Positions 27,723 to 40,287 of a DNA stretch of 64,000 nucleotides are shown here, piece by piece. A model generated the notes under the pieces. That model saw nothing but the letters and a program-made list of their open reading frames with translations, did no database searches and was not told the DNA's origin. The DNA comes from Actinoplanes sp. TFC3 (lineage in GTDB: Bacteria; Actinomycetota; Actinomycetes; Mycobacteriales; Micromonosporaceae). Both the position numbers and the translations under genes were made by a program. The stretch covers positions 303,935 through 367,934 of the forward strand of contig NZ_LOJP01000001.1 in NCBI RefSeq assembly GCF_001553785.1. The letters are read 5' to 3'. Positions within the stretch are counted from its first letter, which is position 1. Each line of letters starts with the position of its first letter.

Positions 27723-27776
27723 GCACCGCTTTCAGCAGCATTGCTGATCTAGCCCAGCGCGATACGGAGGTATGCC

Positions 27777-29057
27777 GTGAACGAGACCGTCGCCGACGAG
27801 GCAGACGTGATCGTGGTTGGGGCAGGGCCCGGTGGATCCGCCGCGGCCTACCACATGGCCAGGCACGGTCTGAGAGTACTTCTGCTGGAAAAGACGGAGT
27901 TTCCCAGGGAGAAAGTTTGTGGCGACGGACTCACTCCGCGGGCTGTACGCCAGCTCGTCCGGATGGGCGTCGACACCTCTGAGAAGGCCGGCTGGCTGCA
28001 GAACCGCGGCCTGCGGGTCATCGGCGGCGGGGTCCGGCTGGAACTGGACTGGCCCGACCTGGCGAGCTTCCCCAATTACGGACTCGTTCGTACCCGCCTC
28101 GATTTCGACGACATGCTGGCCAGGCGCGCGGTGGAAGCCGGCGTGCTGCTGCGCACCGGTGTGAACGTCACCGGCCCGGTGCTGGACGCCGACGGCCGGG
28201 CCATCGGGGTCGAGGCCAAGGCCGGGCCGGGTAAGGAGCCCGTTCAGTATCGCGCACCTTTGGTTGTGGCGGCGGACGGGGTGTCCGGCAAGCTCCCGCT
28301 CGCCATGGGCCTGGCCAAGCGTGACGACCGCCCGCTCGGCGTGGCCGTCCGGCGCTACTTCCACGCCCCTGGCTGGAGCGGTGACGACTACCTCGAGTCC
28401 TGGCTTGAGTTGCGCAGCGCCTCGGACCCCGACCGGCTGCTGCCCGGCTACGGCTGGATCTTCGGGCTCGGCGAGGGCCGGGTCAACGTGGGGCTCGGCA
28501 TCCTCAATTCCTCAAGCGCCTTCGGCAAGACCAATTACCGGGCGCTGCTCACCGACTGGCTCGCCACCACCCCCGAGGACTGGGGGATGCGCGACGAGGC
28601 CAACGCCGAGGGCCCGACCCTGGGGGCCGCGCTGCCGATGGGCTTCAACCGGGTGCCGCACTACACCCGGGGAATGCTGCTGGTCGGCGACTCCGGCGGC
28701 ATGGTCAACCCGATGAACGGCGAGGGCATCGCCTACGCCATGGAATCCGGCGAGCTGGCCGCCGAGGTCGCGGTGCAGGCGCTGGCCCGGGCCGCGGGCG
28801 CCGATCGCGAGCGGGCTCTGCAGGCTTATCCGGCCGAGCTCAAGAGCCGCTTCGGTGGCTACTACCGGGTCGGCGGCATCTTCGTGAAGCTGATCGGCAA
28901 CCCGCAGATCATGCGCATCGCCACCAAGCACGGCATGCCGCACCCGACGCTGATGCGCTTCGTGCTGAAGCTGCTCGCGAACCTCACCGATCCCCGGGAC
29001 GGCGACGCCATGGACCGGGTCATCAATGCCCTCACGAAGGTGGCACCGGCGGTGTAG
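27777..29057 (+). CDS. menJ: geranylgeranyl-reductase family flavoprotein, probable menaquinone side-chain reductase
   Basis: 426 residues from a GTG with GGAGG 6 bases upstream. The FAD-binding dinucleotide motif is VIVVGAGPGGSAAAYHMARHG, then LLLEKTEFPREKVCGDGLTPRAV, the signature of the geranylgeranyl reductase/MenJ family. The second FAD motif is GMLLVGDSGGMVNPMNGEGIAYAMESG. MenJ in mycobacteria saturates one isoprene unit of menaquinone. The symbol rests on this family match plus position between menG and nuo; archaeal-lipid-type roles do not fit a bacterium. A Rex-like site and a folded leader (27697-27755) precede it. nuoA starts 78 bases downstream. Confidence 0.85.
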   Translation: MNETVADEADVIVVGAGPGGSAAAYHMARHGLRVLLLEKTEFPREKVCGDGLTPRAVRQLVRMGVDTSEKAGWLQNRGLRVIGGGVRLELDWPDLASFPNYGLVRTRLDFDDMLARRAVEAGVLLRTGVNVTGPVLDADGRAIGVEAKAGPGKEPVQYRAPLVVAADGVSGKLPLAMGLAKRDDRPLGVAVRRYFHAPGWSGDDYLESWLELRSASDPDRLLPGYGWIFGLGEGRVNVGLGILNSSSAFGKTNYRALLTDWLATTPEDWGMRDEANAEGPTLGAALPMGFNRVPHYTRGMLLVGDSGGMVNPMNGEGIAYAMESGELAAEVAVQALARAAGADRERALQAYPAELKSRFGGYYRVGGIFVKLIGNPQIMRIATKHGMPHPTLMRFVLKLLANLTDPRDGDAMDRVINALTKVAPAV

Positions 29058-29074
29058 TAATTCGGGCACCCCGG

Positions 29075-29118
29075 TCGACAACAGGCAAAAGCACACAAAT
29101 AGTGTGAAGCGGCTAACA
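29075..29118 (+). promoter_or_regulatory. candidate nuo promoter with overlapping weak Rex-like site
   Basis: -35 TCGACA (29075-29080), 19-base spacer, -10 TAGTGT (29100-29105). TGTGAA-GCGG-CTAACA (29103-29118) has one perfect Rex half-site and one with 4 of 6 matches. The stretch is AT-rich for this genome. It starts 61 bases before the nuoA ATG. Confidence 0.45.
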
Positions 29119-29135
29119 GTCGAGCAGGAGACGGC

Positions 29136-29501
29136 ATGACGCTCAATCCCTACGTACCGATCGTCGGACTGCTGATTCTCGGCGCGCTCTTCGCCCTTTT
29201 CTCGGTGTCGATCGCCCCGATCGTCGGTCCGAAGCGCTACAACCGGGCGAAACTCGAGGCGTACGAGTGCGGCATCGAGCCGGCCCCGCAGCCTATTGGC
29301 GGCGGCCGTTTCCCGGTGAAGTTCTACCTGACCGCGATGCTTTTCATCGTCTTCGACATCGAGACGATTTTCCTCTACCCGTGGGCCGTCAACTTCGAGG
29401 CGCTGGGCCTGTTCGGGTTCGTTGAGATGGTCCTCTTCATCGTCACCGTCTTCATCGCCTACACCTATGTGTGGCGGCGCGGCGGACTCAACTGGGACTG
29501 A
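29136..29501 (+). CDS. nuoA: NADH-quinone oxidoreductase subunit A
   Basis: 121 residues with three membrane helices. Family blocks are [42 protein letters not shown]. The loop containing this cysteine lies at the quinone-site entrance of complex I. AGGAG precedes the ATG. It is the first gene of a 14-gene operon on the plus strand that ends at 45302. Confidence 0.97.
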   Translation: MTLNPYVPIVGLLILGALFALFSVSIAPIVGPKRYNRAKLEAYECGIEPAPQPIGGGRFPVKFYLTAMLFIVFDIETIFLYPWAVNFEALGLFGFVEMVLFIVTVFIAYTYVWRRGGLNWD

Positions 29502-29511
29502 GGCGCAACCT

Positions 29512-30183
29512 ATGGGAATCGAAGAGAAACTCCCGAGCGGCATCCTGCTGACGTCGGTGGAGAAGCTGTCCAACTGGGCCCGTAAGTCGTCCTTCTGGGG
29601 CGCGACCTTCGGCCTGGCCTGCTGCGCCATCGAGATGATGGCCGCCGGTGGACCCCACTACGACCTGGGCCGGTGGGGCATGGAGGTGTTCCGCGCCTCG
29701 CCCCGCCAGGCCGACCTGATGATCGTGGCCGGCCGGGTGAGCCAGAAGATGGCTCCGGTCGTACGCCAGATCTATGACCAGATGCCCGAGCCGCGTTCGG
29801 TCATCTCGATGGGCGTGTGCGCCTCGTCCGGCGGCATGTTCAACAACTACGCGATCGTGCAGGGCGTCGACCACATCGTCCCGGTCGACATCTACCTGCC
29901 GGGCTGCCCGCCGCGCCCGGAGATGCTCATCGACGCGATCCTCAAGATGCGCGAGAAGGTCATGGCCACCCCGCTGGGCCCCAACGGCCGCAAGATGCTC
30001 GAGGCCCGTCGTGAGCGCGGTGACGTGCCGGTCGTGGCGCCGGGCGCGATGCCCTCGTCGTACCGGGTGGACAAGGTCCGCCGGGCCGAGTGGACCCAGG
30101 CCGTCAAGGAGGGCCGCGAGGAGCAGTTGCGCATCGAGAACTGGATGAAGCTCCAGCCGCACCTGCGGGAGGGTGGCAAGTGA
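29512..30183 (+). CDS. nuoB: NADH-quinone oxidoreductase subunit B (cluster N2)
   Basis: 223 residues from the ATG at 29512, 10 bases after nuoA. Ligands of the N2 [4Fe-4S] cluster are the tandem cysteines of GLACCAIEM, then [10 protein letters not shown] and GCPPRPE. N2 hands electrons to menaquinone. A C-terminal charged extension of about 50 residues after the core is usual in actinomycetes. It ends in GTGA overlap with nuoC. Confidence 0.96.
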   Translation: MGIEEKLPSGILLTSVEKLSNWARKSSFWGATFGLACCAIEMMAAGGPHYDLGRWGMEVFRASPRQADLMIVAGRVSQKMAPVVRQIYDQMPEPRSVISMGVCASSGGMFNNYAIVQGVDHIVPVDIYLPGCPPRPEMLIDAILKMREKVMATPLGPNGRKMLEARRERGDVPVVAPGAMPSSYRVDKVRRAEWTQAVKEGREEQLRIENWMKLQPHLREGGK

Positions 30184-30899
30184 CAACGCATTCCGAATCC
30201 GACGGCGGCGTACCGGCCGCCCAGCCGGTCGGCGCCAACGTCGACGCCCCGGCCCAGATCCCGCCGAGCCCGCTCAAGGGCATGTTCGGCGTCAAGGGCA
30301 CCGGTGACGTCTCCGGCTTCGGTGGCCTGGCCCGCAAGCGGCCGACCACCGCGGACAGCCAGCGGCCCTTCGGCGGCTACTTCGACGAGGTCTACGACGC
30401 GCTGGAGGAGGCGTATCCCGGCTTCTCCGACGCGATCGAGAAGGTGGTCGTCGATCGTGGCGAACTCACTCTTCACATTGTGCCGGAGAAGATCGCCGAG
30501 GTTTGCCGAATCATGAGAGACGACGAATCTCTGCGGTTCGAACTCTGCTCCTCGGTGGACGGCGTCGACTACCTGGGCTCGGACAACCGCCGGCTGCACG
30601 TGACCTACCAGCTGACCTCCATGACGTACCGCCGCCGGGTGCGCCTGGAGATCGCGGTCGCCGCAGGCACCCCGGTGCCGAGCGTGACCGGGATCTACCC
30701 GACCGCCGACTGGCAGGAGCGGGAGGCGTACGACATGTTCGGCGTCGTCTTCGAAGGTCACCCCAACCTCACCCGGATCCTCATGCCGGACGACTGGGAT
30801 GGCCACCCCCAGCGCAAGGACTACCCGCTCGGCGGCGTGCCCGTCGAGTACAAAGGCGCCGAAATTCCGCCTCCTGACCAGCGGAGGGTCTACCAATGA
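30180..30899 (+). CDS. nuoC: NADH-quinone oxidoreductase subunit C
   Basis: 239 residues from the GTG at 30180, overlapping the nuoB stop. The family core is near residues 85-220: [14 protein letters not shown], then [37 protein letters not shown] and [12 protein letters not shown]. The first ~60 residues are a disordered N-terminal extension ([15 protein letters not shown]) not found in Escherichia coli NuoC. It is part of the peripheral arm next to NuoD. The frame opens upstream to 30090 but that is inside nuoB. Confidence 0.95.
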   Translation: MTTHSESDGGVPAAQPVGANVDAPAQIPPSPLKGMFGVKGTGDVSGFGGLARKRPTTADSQRPFGGYFDEVYDALEEAYPGFSDAIEKVVVDRGELTLHIVPEKIAEVCRIMRDDESLRFELCSSVDGVDYLGSDNRRLHVTYQLTSMTYRRRVRLEIAVAAGTPVPSVTGIYPTADWQEREAYDMFGVVFEGHPNLTRILMPDDWDGHPQRKDYPLGGVPVEYKGAEIPPPDQRRVYQ

Positions 30900-32221
30900 C
30901 ACAGTCCGGATACGCCACCGAACGCGAAACCACCGAGGGCCGCGTCTTCACGGTCACCGGTGGCGACTGGGACACGGTCACCAGCAGCGTCGACCCGCTC
31001 AGCAACGAGAAGATCGTCGTCAACATGGGCCCGCAGCACCCGTCGACGCACGGCGTGCTGCGGCTCGTGCTCGAACTCGAGGGTGAGACGGTCACCGAGG
31101 TCCGGCCGGTCATCGGATACCTGCACACCGGCATCGAGAAGAACCTCGAATACCGCAACTGGACCCAGGGCGTCACCTTCGTGACCCGGATGGACTACCT
31201 GTCCAACATGTTCAACGAGGCGGGTTACTGCCTCGCGGTGGAGAAGCTGCTCGGCATCACCGACCAGATCACCGAGCGGACGAACACGATCCGGGTCATG
31301 TTCATGGAGCTGCAGCGGATCGCTTCGCACCTGGTGTGGCTGGCGACCACCGGCATGGAGCTCGGCGCGATCTCGATGATGCTGTACGGCTTCCGCGAGC
31401 GCGAGTACATCCTCGACATTTTCGAGGAGACCTCCGGGCTGCGGATGAACAACGGCTACATCCGTCCGGGCGGGCTGTCGCAGGACGTGCCGGAATCCGC
31501 GATCAAGAAGATCCGCGAGTTCCTGACGTACATGCCGAAGAAGCTCAAGGAGTACGAAGCCATGCTCTCCGGCCAGGTGATCTGGCAGGAGCGCACCCAG
31601 GGCGTCGCCGTGCTCGACGTGACCGGCTGTCTGTCGCTGGGCATCACCGGCCCGGTGCTGCGCGCTTCCGGCCTGGCCTGGGACCTGCGCAAGACGATGC
31701 CGTACTGCGGGTACGAGACGTACGAGTTCGACGTGCCGACCGCCCAGACAGCCGACGTGTGGGGCCGCTACCTGGTGCGGGTGGCCGAGATCCGCGAGTC
31801 GCTGAAGATTGTCGAGCAGGCGCTCGACCGGCTGCGTCCCGGGCCGATCTACGTCGAGGACAAGAAGATCGCCTGGCCGTCGCAGCTCGCGCTGGGCGTG
31901 GACGGGCTCGGCAACTCGCTGGAGCACGTCGCCAAGATCATGGGTCAGTCGATGGAGTCGCTGATCCACCACTTCAAGCTTGTCACCGAGGGCTTCCGGG
32001 TCCCGCCGGGCCAGGTGTACGTGGGCATCGAGCACCCGCGCGGCGAACTCGGCGTGCACGCGGTGTCCGACGGCGGCACGCACCCCTACCGGGTGCACTA
32101 CCGCGACCCGAGCTTCGTGAACCTGCAGGCCATTCCCGCAATGGCCGAAGGTGCGCTGCTGGCCGACGTGATCGCCGGCGGCGCCTCCCTGGACCCCGTG
32201 ATGGGTGGGTGTGACCGATAG
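30896..32221 (+). CDS. nuoD: NADH-quinone oxidoreductase subunit D (49 kDa, quinone-binding)
   Basis: 441 residues, overlapping nuoC by ATGA, with GGAGG upstream. The quinone-site motif is [15 protein letters not shown]; other blocks are [18 protein letters not shown] and the C-terminal [27 protein letters not shown]. It ends VMGGCDR rather than the usual GEVDR, a small variation at the extreme C-terminus that normally sits near cluster N2. nuoE follows with no gap. Confidence 0.96.
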   Translation: MTQSGYATERETTEGRVFTVTGGDWDTVTSSVDPLSNEKIVVNMGPQHPSTHGVLRLVLELEGETVTEVRPVIGYLHTGIEKNLEYRNWTQGVTFVTRMDYLSNMFNEAGYCLAVEKLLGITDQITERTNTIRVMFMELQRIASHLVWLATTGMELGAISMMLYGFREREYILDIFEETSGLRMNNGYIRPGGLSQDVPESAIKKIREFLTYMPKKLKEYEAMLSGQVIWQERTQGVAVLDVTGCLSLGITGPVLRASGLAWDLRKTMPYCGYETYEFDVPTAQTADVWGRYLVRVAEIRESLKIVEQALDRLRPGPIYVEDKKIAWPSQLALGVDGLGNSLEHVAKIMGQSMESLIHHFKLVTEGFRVPPGQVYVGIEHPRGELGVHAVSDGGTHPYRVHYRDPSFVNLQAIPAMAEGALLADVIAGGASLDPVMGGCDR

Positions 32222-33417
32222 ATGTCCGAGACCACAGTGGAGTTCACTCCCGCCGCAGCGCCGCTGGCGGAGAAGCTGCTTGCTCCGGCCCTGGAAATTC
32301 TGGACCGCTACCCCGCGGGCCGCGAACGTTCCGCGCTCCTGCCGCTGCTGCACCTGGTGCAGACCGAGGAGGGCTACGTCAGCCCGGCCGGCGTCGCGTT
32401 TTGCGCCGAGATCCTGCGCATCAACAAGGCGCAGGTCGGCGCGGTGGCCACGTTCTACACGATGTACAAGCGCAAGCCGACCGGTGACTACCTGATCAGC
32501 GTGTGCACGAACACCCTGTGCAACGTGCTCGGCGGCCAGGAGGTCTACGACGGCCTGGTCGAGCACCTGGGCGTGGGCCACGACCAGACCACCGCCGACG
32601 GCGCGATCACCCTGGAACATGCCGAGTGCCTGGCGGCCTGCGATTACGCGCCGGTCGTGACGGTCAACTACGACTACGCGATCGACGAGGCCACCCCGCA
32701 GGCGGCGGTGGACCTGGCCGAGCAGTTGCGCCGCGGCGAGCGCCCGGTGCCCAGCCGCGGCTCGCGGATCTGCTCGCTCAAGGAGATGCAGTTCCAGCTC
32801 GCCGGGTTCGCCGACGAGCGCGAGGGCGCTGTCGCGGACGGCCGGGCCGGTGCTCCGTCGCTGCGCGGCGTCAGCCTGGCCCAGGAACACGGTGTGGCGG
32901 TGGCGAACTTCACCATCGACACCCCGATCCCCACCACCAAGCCGGCTCGCGACGAGTCGGCCAAGGCGGTGAAGGATGCCGTACGGCCCAGCGCCGCCCC
33001 GGCCGAGCCGCACCACGAGAGCAAGCTCGCCAGCGTTGCCCGCAAGGCGGCCGGCGCGGTCAAGGCGGTAGTGGAGAAGGTCGAGCACCGCCACTCCGGC
33101 GAGCCGGTCAAGGCCGGCGACGTCAAGGACCCCGAGGTGCGCGCGGCCGAGGCCCGCAACCCCGACGCCGCCACCCCGGGATCGGGCGCGGCCAGTGCGG
33201 GCACCCGGCCGCAGTCCGGCCCCGTCCCATCGAATGCGGCCGAGGCCACGGCCACCGGCGACAACGCGGCGGCGGGGGACGGCAAGCCCGCCGGCGACAG
33301 CGAGCGCGGCGAAAGCATCGTGAGCGACACCAATGCCGCCCACCGGTCGAACGAGCAGTCCACCGGTAAGGACAACCCCGGGTGGCAGAACGCTCAGCGC
33401 GGTAGTGAGGAGACCAA

Positions 33418-33421
<4 letters not shown>
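32222..33421 (+). CDS. nuoE: NADH-quinone oxidoreductase subunit E with long C-terminal extension
   Basis: 399 residues; E. coli NuoE has about 166. The thioredoxin-like [2Fe-2S] domain ends near residue 230, with ligands CTNTLC and ECLAAC (cluster N1a). The rest (about 235-399) is a low-complexity tail rich in Ala, Lys, Glu and Pro (e.g. SKLASVARKAAGAVKAVVEK, which could form an amphipathic helix), ending NPGWQNAQRGSEETK. Actinomycete NuoE proteins often carry such a tail; its role is unknown. It overlaps nuoF by GTGA. Confidence 0.94.
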
Positions 33422-34733
<1,312 letters not shown>

Positions 34734-34734
<1 letters not shown>

Positions 34735-37205
34735 TGACCGACGTCGCCAAGAAGACCGATGAGGTCACGCTCACCATCGACGGCGTCGAGGTGACCGCCG
34801 CCAAGGGTGAGCTGGTCATCCGGGTCGCCGAGCGGATGGGCATCGCGATCCCGCGGTTCTGCGACCACCCGCTGCTGGCCCCGGCCGGCGCCTGCCGCCA
34901 GTGCCTGGTGGAGGTGGAGGGCCAGCGCAAGCCGGTGGCCTCCTGCACCCAGACGGTGGCCGAGGGCATGGTGGTCAAGACCCAGCTCAGCTCGCCGGTC
35001 GCGCAGAAGGCGCAGGGCGGCGTGATGGAGCTGCTGCTGGCCAACCACCCGCTGGACTGCCCGACCTGCGACAAGGGCGGCGAGTGCCCGCTGCAGAACC
35101 AGGCGATGACCAACGGGCGCACCGACTCGCGCTTCCACGAGCACAAGCGCGAGTATGAGAAGCCGATCCACATCAGCAGCCAGGTCCTGCTCGACCGCGA
35201 ACGCTGCATCCTGTGCCAGCGCTGCACCCGCTTCTCCGAGGAGATCGCCGGGGACAAGTTCATCGACCTGATGGACCGCTCCTCCGGCGAGCAGATCAAC
35301 GTCTACCGCGACGACTTCTTCGGTGGCGAGGGGACCGGCGACGGGCAGGTCGGCGAGGGTGCCGGCGATGTCCCGTTCAACTCCTACTTCTCCGGCAACA
35401 CGATCCAGATCTGCCCGGTCGGCGCGCTGACCGGCGAGCAGTACCGGTTCCGGGCCCGCCCGTTCGACCTGGTCTCCACGCCGACGGCCTGCGAGCACTG
35501 CGCGGCCGGCTGCGCGATGCGAGCCGACCACCGGCGCGGCAAGGTGCTGCGCCGGCTGGCCGGTGACGACCCCGCGGTCAACGAGGAGTGGAACTGCGAC
35601 AAGGGCCGGTGGGGCTTCCGCTACACCACCGGCTACGACCGCATCACCACCCCGCTCATCCGCGACGCCGGCAGCGGTGAGCTGCGCGAGGCTTCCTGGT
35701 CCGAGGCGCTGCTCGCGGCGGCCGAGGGGCTGGCTGCGGCCAAGGGCCGGGGAGTGGGCGTGCTCACCGGCGGACGGCTGACGGTGGAGGACGCGTACGC
35801 GTACGCGAAGTTCGCCAGGGTCGCGCTCGGCACCAACGACATCGACTTCCGGGCGCGCCCGCTGTCCACGGAGGAGGCCGACTTCCTGGCCGCCTCGGTG
35901 GCCGGGGTCAGCGACGTCACCTACGAGGACGTCGAGAACGCGCCATCGGCGGTCATCGTCGGGTTGGAGCCCGAGGAGGAGTGCCCGATCCTGTTCCTGC
36001 GCCTGCGCAAGGGACACAACAAGAAGAAGCTGCAGGTCACGGCGGTGGCGCCGTTCCTGAGCCGGGGCTTGGAGAAGCTGGGTGCGGCGCTGGTCGCAGC
36101 GGTGCCCGGCGACGAGGCCCGGCTGCTCGGCACCGACCCGGCCGTGGCCGCCGCGCTGGCCGCCCCCGGTTCGCTGCTGATCGTCGGTGAGCGGCTGGCC
36201 GGTGTGCCCGGTGGGCTGTCCGCCGCAGCCGCGCTGGCCGCCCGCACCGGTGCCCGGATCGCCTGGGTGCCGCGGCGGGCCGGGGACCGCGGTGCGGTCG
36301 ACGCCGGCTGCCTGCCCAACCTGCTGCCCGGGGGCCGTCCGGTCGCTGACGCCGGCGCTCGCGCGGAGCTTGCCCGTGCCTGGGACGTCGCCGCGGACGC
36401 GCTGCCGGCCGGGGTGGGCCGCGACACCGACGCGATCGTGGCGGCCGCGGCCGACGGCACGCTCGCCGCCCTGCTGGTCGCCGGTGTGGACCCGAACGAC
36501 CTGGCCGACCCGCGCCGGGCTGAGCAAGCCCTGACCGCGGTGCCGTTCCTGGTCAGCGTGGAGCTGCGGCACAGCGCCGTGACCCGGCACGCCGACGTGG
36601 TGCTGCCGATCGCCCCGGCCGCCGAGAAGTCGGGCACGTTCATGGACTGGGAGGGCCGGCTGCGCACCTTCGAGGCCGTCCTGCCGACCGGTGCCATGAC
36701 CGACGGGCGGGTGCTCGAAGCCATCGCCGCGCTGTTGGACGTGGTGCTGGGCACCGGGGACGTCGGCGCGATCCGCCGCGAGCTGGGTGCGATGCCGGCC
36801 AGCGCGTCGGCACGCCCGGCGCTGCCCGGGGTGGCCGCGGGCAGCCTGCCCAAGCCCGGTGCGGGCGAGGCGGTGCTGGCGTCCTGGCACCAGCTGCTCG
36901 ACAACGGCACGCTGCTCGACGGCGACGAGGTGCTGGCCGGCACGGCCCGGCCGCCGGTCGTGCGGCTCGGCAAGGACCTCGCCGAGTCGCTGGGCATCGC
37001 CGACGGTGACGCGGTCACGGTCGGCACCGACCGGGGGGCAATCACCCTGCCGGCCGCCATCACGGAGCTCGCGCCGCAGGTGGTGTGGGTGCCGACGAAC
37101 TCGCCCGGATCGACGCTGCGGCGCAGCCTGGGCGTCACGTCCGGGGCCGTGGTGCGGCTGACCGCCGGTAAGCCGGGGCCGATCCTCGCTCAGGGGGACA
37201 ACTGA
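34734..37205 (+). CDS. nuoG: NADH-quinone oxidoreductase subunit G
   Basis: 823 residues from the ATG at 34734; the same frame stays open back to 33636 inside nuoF, which is not coding. The order of iron-sulphur ligands is [2Fe-2S] in [16 protein letters not shown] with [26 protein letters not shown] with ICPVGAL, and CEHCAAGC with a cysteine about 27 residues on. The last set is the extra N7 cluster of the molybdopterin-like domain, present in E. coli and Thermus but absent from mitochondria. The remainder is a degenerate molybdopterin-oxidoreductase domain plus a C-terminal beta domain. It overlaps nuoH by TGATG. Confidence 0.96.
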
Positions 37206-38581
37206 TGAACATCCTCGCCGCCGCGCAGGATCCGACGCTGCAGACGTTCGAGGACGACGTCTGGTGGATCACGCTGATCAAGCTGTTCGGCGTGTTCGTG
37301 ATCCTGCTGCTGCTGACGCTTTTCACGATCAACTACGAGCGCAAGGTCGTGGCCCGGATGGCCGTGCGGCCGGGCCCCAACCAGGTCGGCCCCAAGGGCT
37401 GGCTGCAGAGCCTCACCGACGGCATCAAGCTGCCGTTCAAGGAGGAGATCATCCCCAAGACCGCCGACAAGGTGGTCTACTTCATCGCCCCGGTCATCTC
37501 GGCGACCTGTGCATTCACCGCGTTCTCGGTGATCCCGTTCGGCCCGGTGGTGTCGATCTTCGGCCACCACACCGCGCTGCAGCTCACCGACGTGCCGGTA
37601 TCGGTTCTGGTGTTGCTCGCTTGCTCGTCCATGAGCGTGTACGGCGTGGTGCTGGCCGGTTGGGCGTCCGGGTCGACGTACCCGCTGCTCGGTGGCCTGC
37701 GGTCGAGTGCGCAGATGATCTCGTACGAGGTCGCCATGGGTCTGTCGATCGTCGCGGTCTTCATGACGGCGGGGTCGATGTCCACCTCGCAGATCGTCAA
37801 GGCGCAGGCCGGCAACGGCGAGGCGGGCTTCGACATCCTGGGCTGGAACCCGACCGCCCCCAGCTGGTATGCGGTCCTGCTGCTGCCCAGCTTCATCATC
37901 TACTGCATCGCGGCCGTCGGTGAGACCAACCGCGCGCCGTTCGACCTGCCCGAGGCGGAGTCCGAGCTGGTCGGCGGATTCCACACCGAGTACTCGTCGT
38001 TCAAGTTCGCGCTGTTCTTCCTGGCCGAGTACATCAACATGATCACCGTCTCGGCGTTCGCCACCACGCTGTTCCTCGGCGGCTGGCGGGCTCCGGCTCC
38101 GATCACCAGCTTCTGGGCCGGGGCCAACTCCGGCTGGTGGCCGCTGGTCTGGTGGCTGGTGAAGGTGCTGATCCTGCTGTTCGGCTTCATCTGGCTGCGG
38201 GCCACCCTGCCCCGGATGCGCTACGACCAGTTCATGCGCTTCGGCTGGAAGGTGCTGATCCCGATCAACCTGGTCTGGATCCTGTTCCTGGCAGGTGTGC
38301 GGGTCACCAACGACCGGATCGACGGCGGCCAGCGCTGGCTGGTCTACTTCGTTGCGGCGGTGATCGTGCTCGGCATCGCGCTGCTCTGGCCGGCCAGCAA
38401 GAAGCAACGCAGCTACTCCATCGAGGAGCAATTGGCCGCGCGGCCGCCGGGCAGCTTCCCGGTGCCGCCGATGGATCTGCAGGTTCCCCCCAGCCCCCGG
38501 GCCCGCCGCGCGGTGGCCGAGCGCCAGCCCGCCACGGCCGGCGGCATCCCCGCGCCGGACGACGAAGAGAAGGAGGTGTGA
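37205..38581 (+). CDS. nuoH: NADH-quinone oxidoreductase subunit H
   Basis: 458 residues, longer than the ~325 of E. coli. About eight to nine helices carry the family motifs [28 protein letters not shown] (first matrix-side loop) and [26 protein letters not shown], which lines the quinone channel. After about residue 400 there is a hydrophilic Pro/Ala-rich tail ([14 protein letters not shown]...) typical of actinomycetes. It joins the quinone chamber to the proton-pumping arm. Confidence 0.96.
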   Translation: MNILAAAQDPTLQTFEDDVWWITLIKLFGVFVILLLLTLFTINYERKVVARMAVRPGPNQVGPKGWLQSLTDGIKLPFKEEIIPKTADKVVYFIAPVISATCAFTAFSVIPFGPVVSIFGHHTALQLTDVPVSVLVLLACSSMSVYGVVLAGWASGSTYPLLGGLRSSAQMISYEVAMGLSIVAVFMTAGSMSTSQIVKAQAGNGEAGFDILGWNPTAPSWYAVLLLPSFIIYCIAAVGETNRAPFDLPEAESELVGGFHTEYSSFKFALFFLAEYINMITVSAFATTLFLGGWRAPAPITSFWAGANSGWWPLVWWLVKVLILLFGFIWLRATLPRMRYDQFMRFGWKVLIPINLVWILFLAGVRVTNDRIDGGQRWLVYFVAAVIVLGIALLWPASKKQRSYSIEEQLAARPPGSFPVPPMDLQVPPSPRARRAVAERQPATAGGIPAPDDEEKEV

Positions 38582-38582
38582 C

Positions 38583-39215
38583 GTGGGTACGTTCACCGGC
38601 TCCTTCAAGGGCTTCGGGGTGACCTTCGCGCACATGTTCCGCAAGGTCATCACCACCGACTATCCGTTCTCACCGCCGAAGCCGGCGCCGCGCTACCACG
38701 GGCGGCACATCCTCAACCGGCACCCGGACGGCCTGGAGAAGTGCATCGGCTGCGAGCTGTGCGCGTGGGCCTGCCCGGCCGACGCGATCTACGTCGAGGG
38801 TGGCAACAACACCGACGAGCAGCGCTTCTCGCCCGGTGAGCGCTACGCGAGCATCTATCAGATCAACTACGCGCGGTGCATCTTCTGCGGACTGTGCATC
38901 GAGGCCTGCCCGACCCGTTCGCTGACCATGAGCAACGAGTACGAGCTGGCCCGCGACAGCCGCCAGGACCTCATCTTCACCAAGAAGGAACTGCTGGCCC
39001 CGCTGCTGCCGGGCATGGAGCAGCCGCCGCACCCGATGCGGCTCGGCGAAACCGACAAGGACTACTACGTCGGCGCGCTGACCAACCCGGGCACCTCGGC
39101 CGGCGCCGAGCGGGCTCCCTGGGCTCAGACCGGCGCGGATGACGCCGCGACCGCTGTGGACCCGGCCGGGCGCCCGGAGACGGCGGGCACCGTGCGGAAG
39201 GAAGGCGCGCGATGA
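38583..39215 (+). CDS. nuoI: NADH-quinone oxidoreductase subunit I (2x[4Fe-4S])
   Basis: 210 residues from a GTG with GGAGGT upstream, one base after nuoH. Two ferredoxin-type motifs hold clusters N6a/N6b: [12 protein letters not shown] and [12 protein letters not shown]. The C-terminal ~50 residues are an Ala/Pro-rich extension. It overlaps nuoJ by ATGA. Confidence 0.96.
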   Translation: MGTFTGSFKGFGVTFAHMFRKVITTDYPFSPPKPAPRYHGRHILNRHPDGLEKCIGCELCAWACPADAIYVEGGNNTDEQRFSPGERYASIYQINYARCIFCGLCIEACPTRSLTMSNEYELARDSRQDLIFTKKELLAPLLPGMEQPPHPMRLGETDKDYYVGALTNPGTSAGAERAPWAQTGADDAATAVDPAGRPETAGTVRKEGAR

Positions 39216-39979
39216 TGTACTACGCGGCCGACGCCGCCGCCCAGGTGTCCACGGGTGAGGCCTGGGGGTTCTGGATCCTCGGCAGCCTGGCGGTCATCGG
39301 CGGCCTGGGCATGGTGCTCGCGCGCAACGCTGTGCACTCCGCCCTGTGGCTCGTCGTGACGATGCTCTGCCTCGGCTTCCTGTATGTGGTCAACTCCGCG
39401 CCGTTCCTGGGCGCGGTGCAGATCATCGTCTACACCGGCGCGATCATGATGCTGTTCCTGTTCGTCCTGATGCTGGTGGGCCGGGATGCCTCCGACTCGC
39501 TGATCGAGACGCTGCGGGGCCAGCGGGTCGCGGCGATCCTGCTCGGGGTCGGTTTCGGGGTGCTGGTCGCGACCGGGCTGGCCCGCTCGCTGGGCGACGC
39601 CGACGTGGCCGGGCTGGCCGACGCCAACGCGGCCGGCAACGTGCAGGGCATCGCCCGGCTGCTGTTCACCAAGTACGTGTTCGCCTTCGAGGTCACGTCC
39701 GCGCTGCTCATCACGGCGGCGGTTGGTGCGATGGTGCTCGCCCACGTGGAGCGGGCCAAGGCGGACATCGCGGACCAGGTCACGCGCATGAAGGAGCGTT
39801 TCCGGCCCGGCAACTACCCCGGTCCCAAGGCTGGCCCGGGCGTGTACGCCAACACCATGTCGGTAGCCGCGCCGGCTCGCCTGCCCGATGGCAACGAGTC
39901 CGAACGCAGCCTGTCGCCGATCCTTCCCGTCCGCGAGCTGACTGCCACCGAGGCCGCACCCAAGAGGACAGAGAAGTGA
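39212..39979 (+). CDS. nuoJ: NADH-quinone oxidoreductase subunit J
   Basis: 255 residues with five helices. [17 protein letters not shown] is the conserved third helix with its pi-bulge region. A hydrophilic C-terminal tail of about 70 residues follows. The start ATG is doubled (ATGATG). It overlaps nuoK by GTGA. Confidence 0.95.
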   Translation: MMYYAADAAAQVSTGEAWGFWILGSLAVIGGLGMVLARNAVHSALWLVVTMLCLGFLYVVNSAPFLGAVQIIVYTGAIMMLFLFVLMLVGRDASDSLIETLRGQRVAAILLGVGFGVLVATGLARSLGDADVAGLADANAAGNVQGIARLLFTKYVFAFEVTSALLITAAVGAMVLAHVERAKADIADQVTRMKERFRPGNYPGPKAGPGVYANTMSVAAPARLPDGNESERSLSPILPVRELTATEAAPKRTEK

Positions 39980-40275
39980 CTCCTGACTATTACCTCGTAC
40001 TGGCGGCCATCTTGTTCACCATCGGCGCTGCCGGGGTGCTGGTTCGCCGCAACGCGATCGTGCTGTTCATGTGCATCGAGCTGATGCTGAACGCGGCGAA
40101 CCTCGCGCTGGTCACGTTCAGCCGGATCAACGGCAGCCTCGACGGTCAGATCATCTCGTTCTTCGTGATGGTCGTCGCGGCGGCCGAGGTCGTGGTCGGG
40201 CTCGCGATCATCATGTCGATCTTCCGGACCCGGCGCTCGGCAAGCGTCGACGACGCCAACCTCCTCAAGTACTAA
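39976..40275 (+). CDS. nuoK: NADH-quinone oxidoreductase subunit K
   Basis: 99 residues with three helices. The key membrane glutamates are in [15 protein letters not shown] and [15 protein letters not shown]. It is a subunit of the membrane arm's first proton channel. GTG start overlaps the nuoJ stop. Confidence 0.96.
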   Translation: MTPDYYLVLAAILFTIGAAGVLVRRNAIVLFMCIELMLNAANLALVTFSRINGSLDGQIISFFVMVVAAAEVVVGLAIIMSIFRTRRSASVDDANLLKY

Positions 40276-40287
40276 AGGGGCCGTCAC

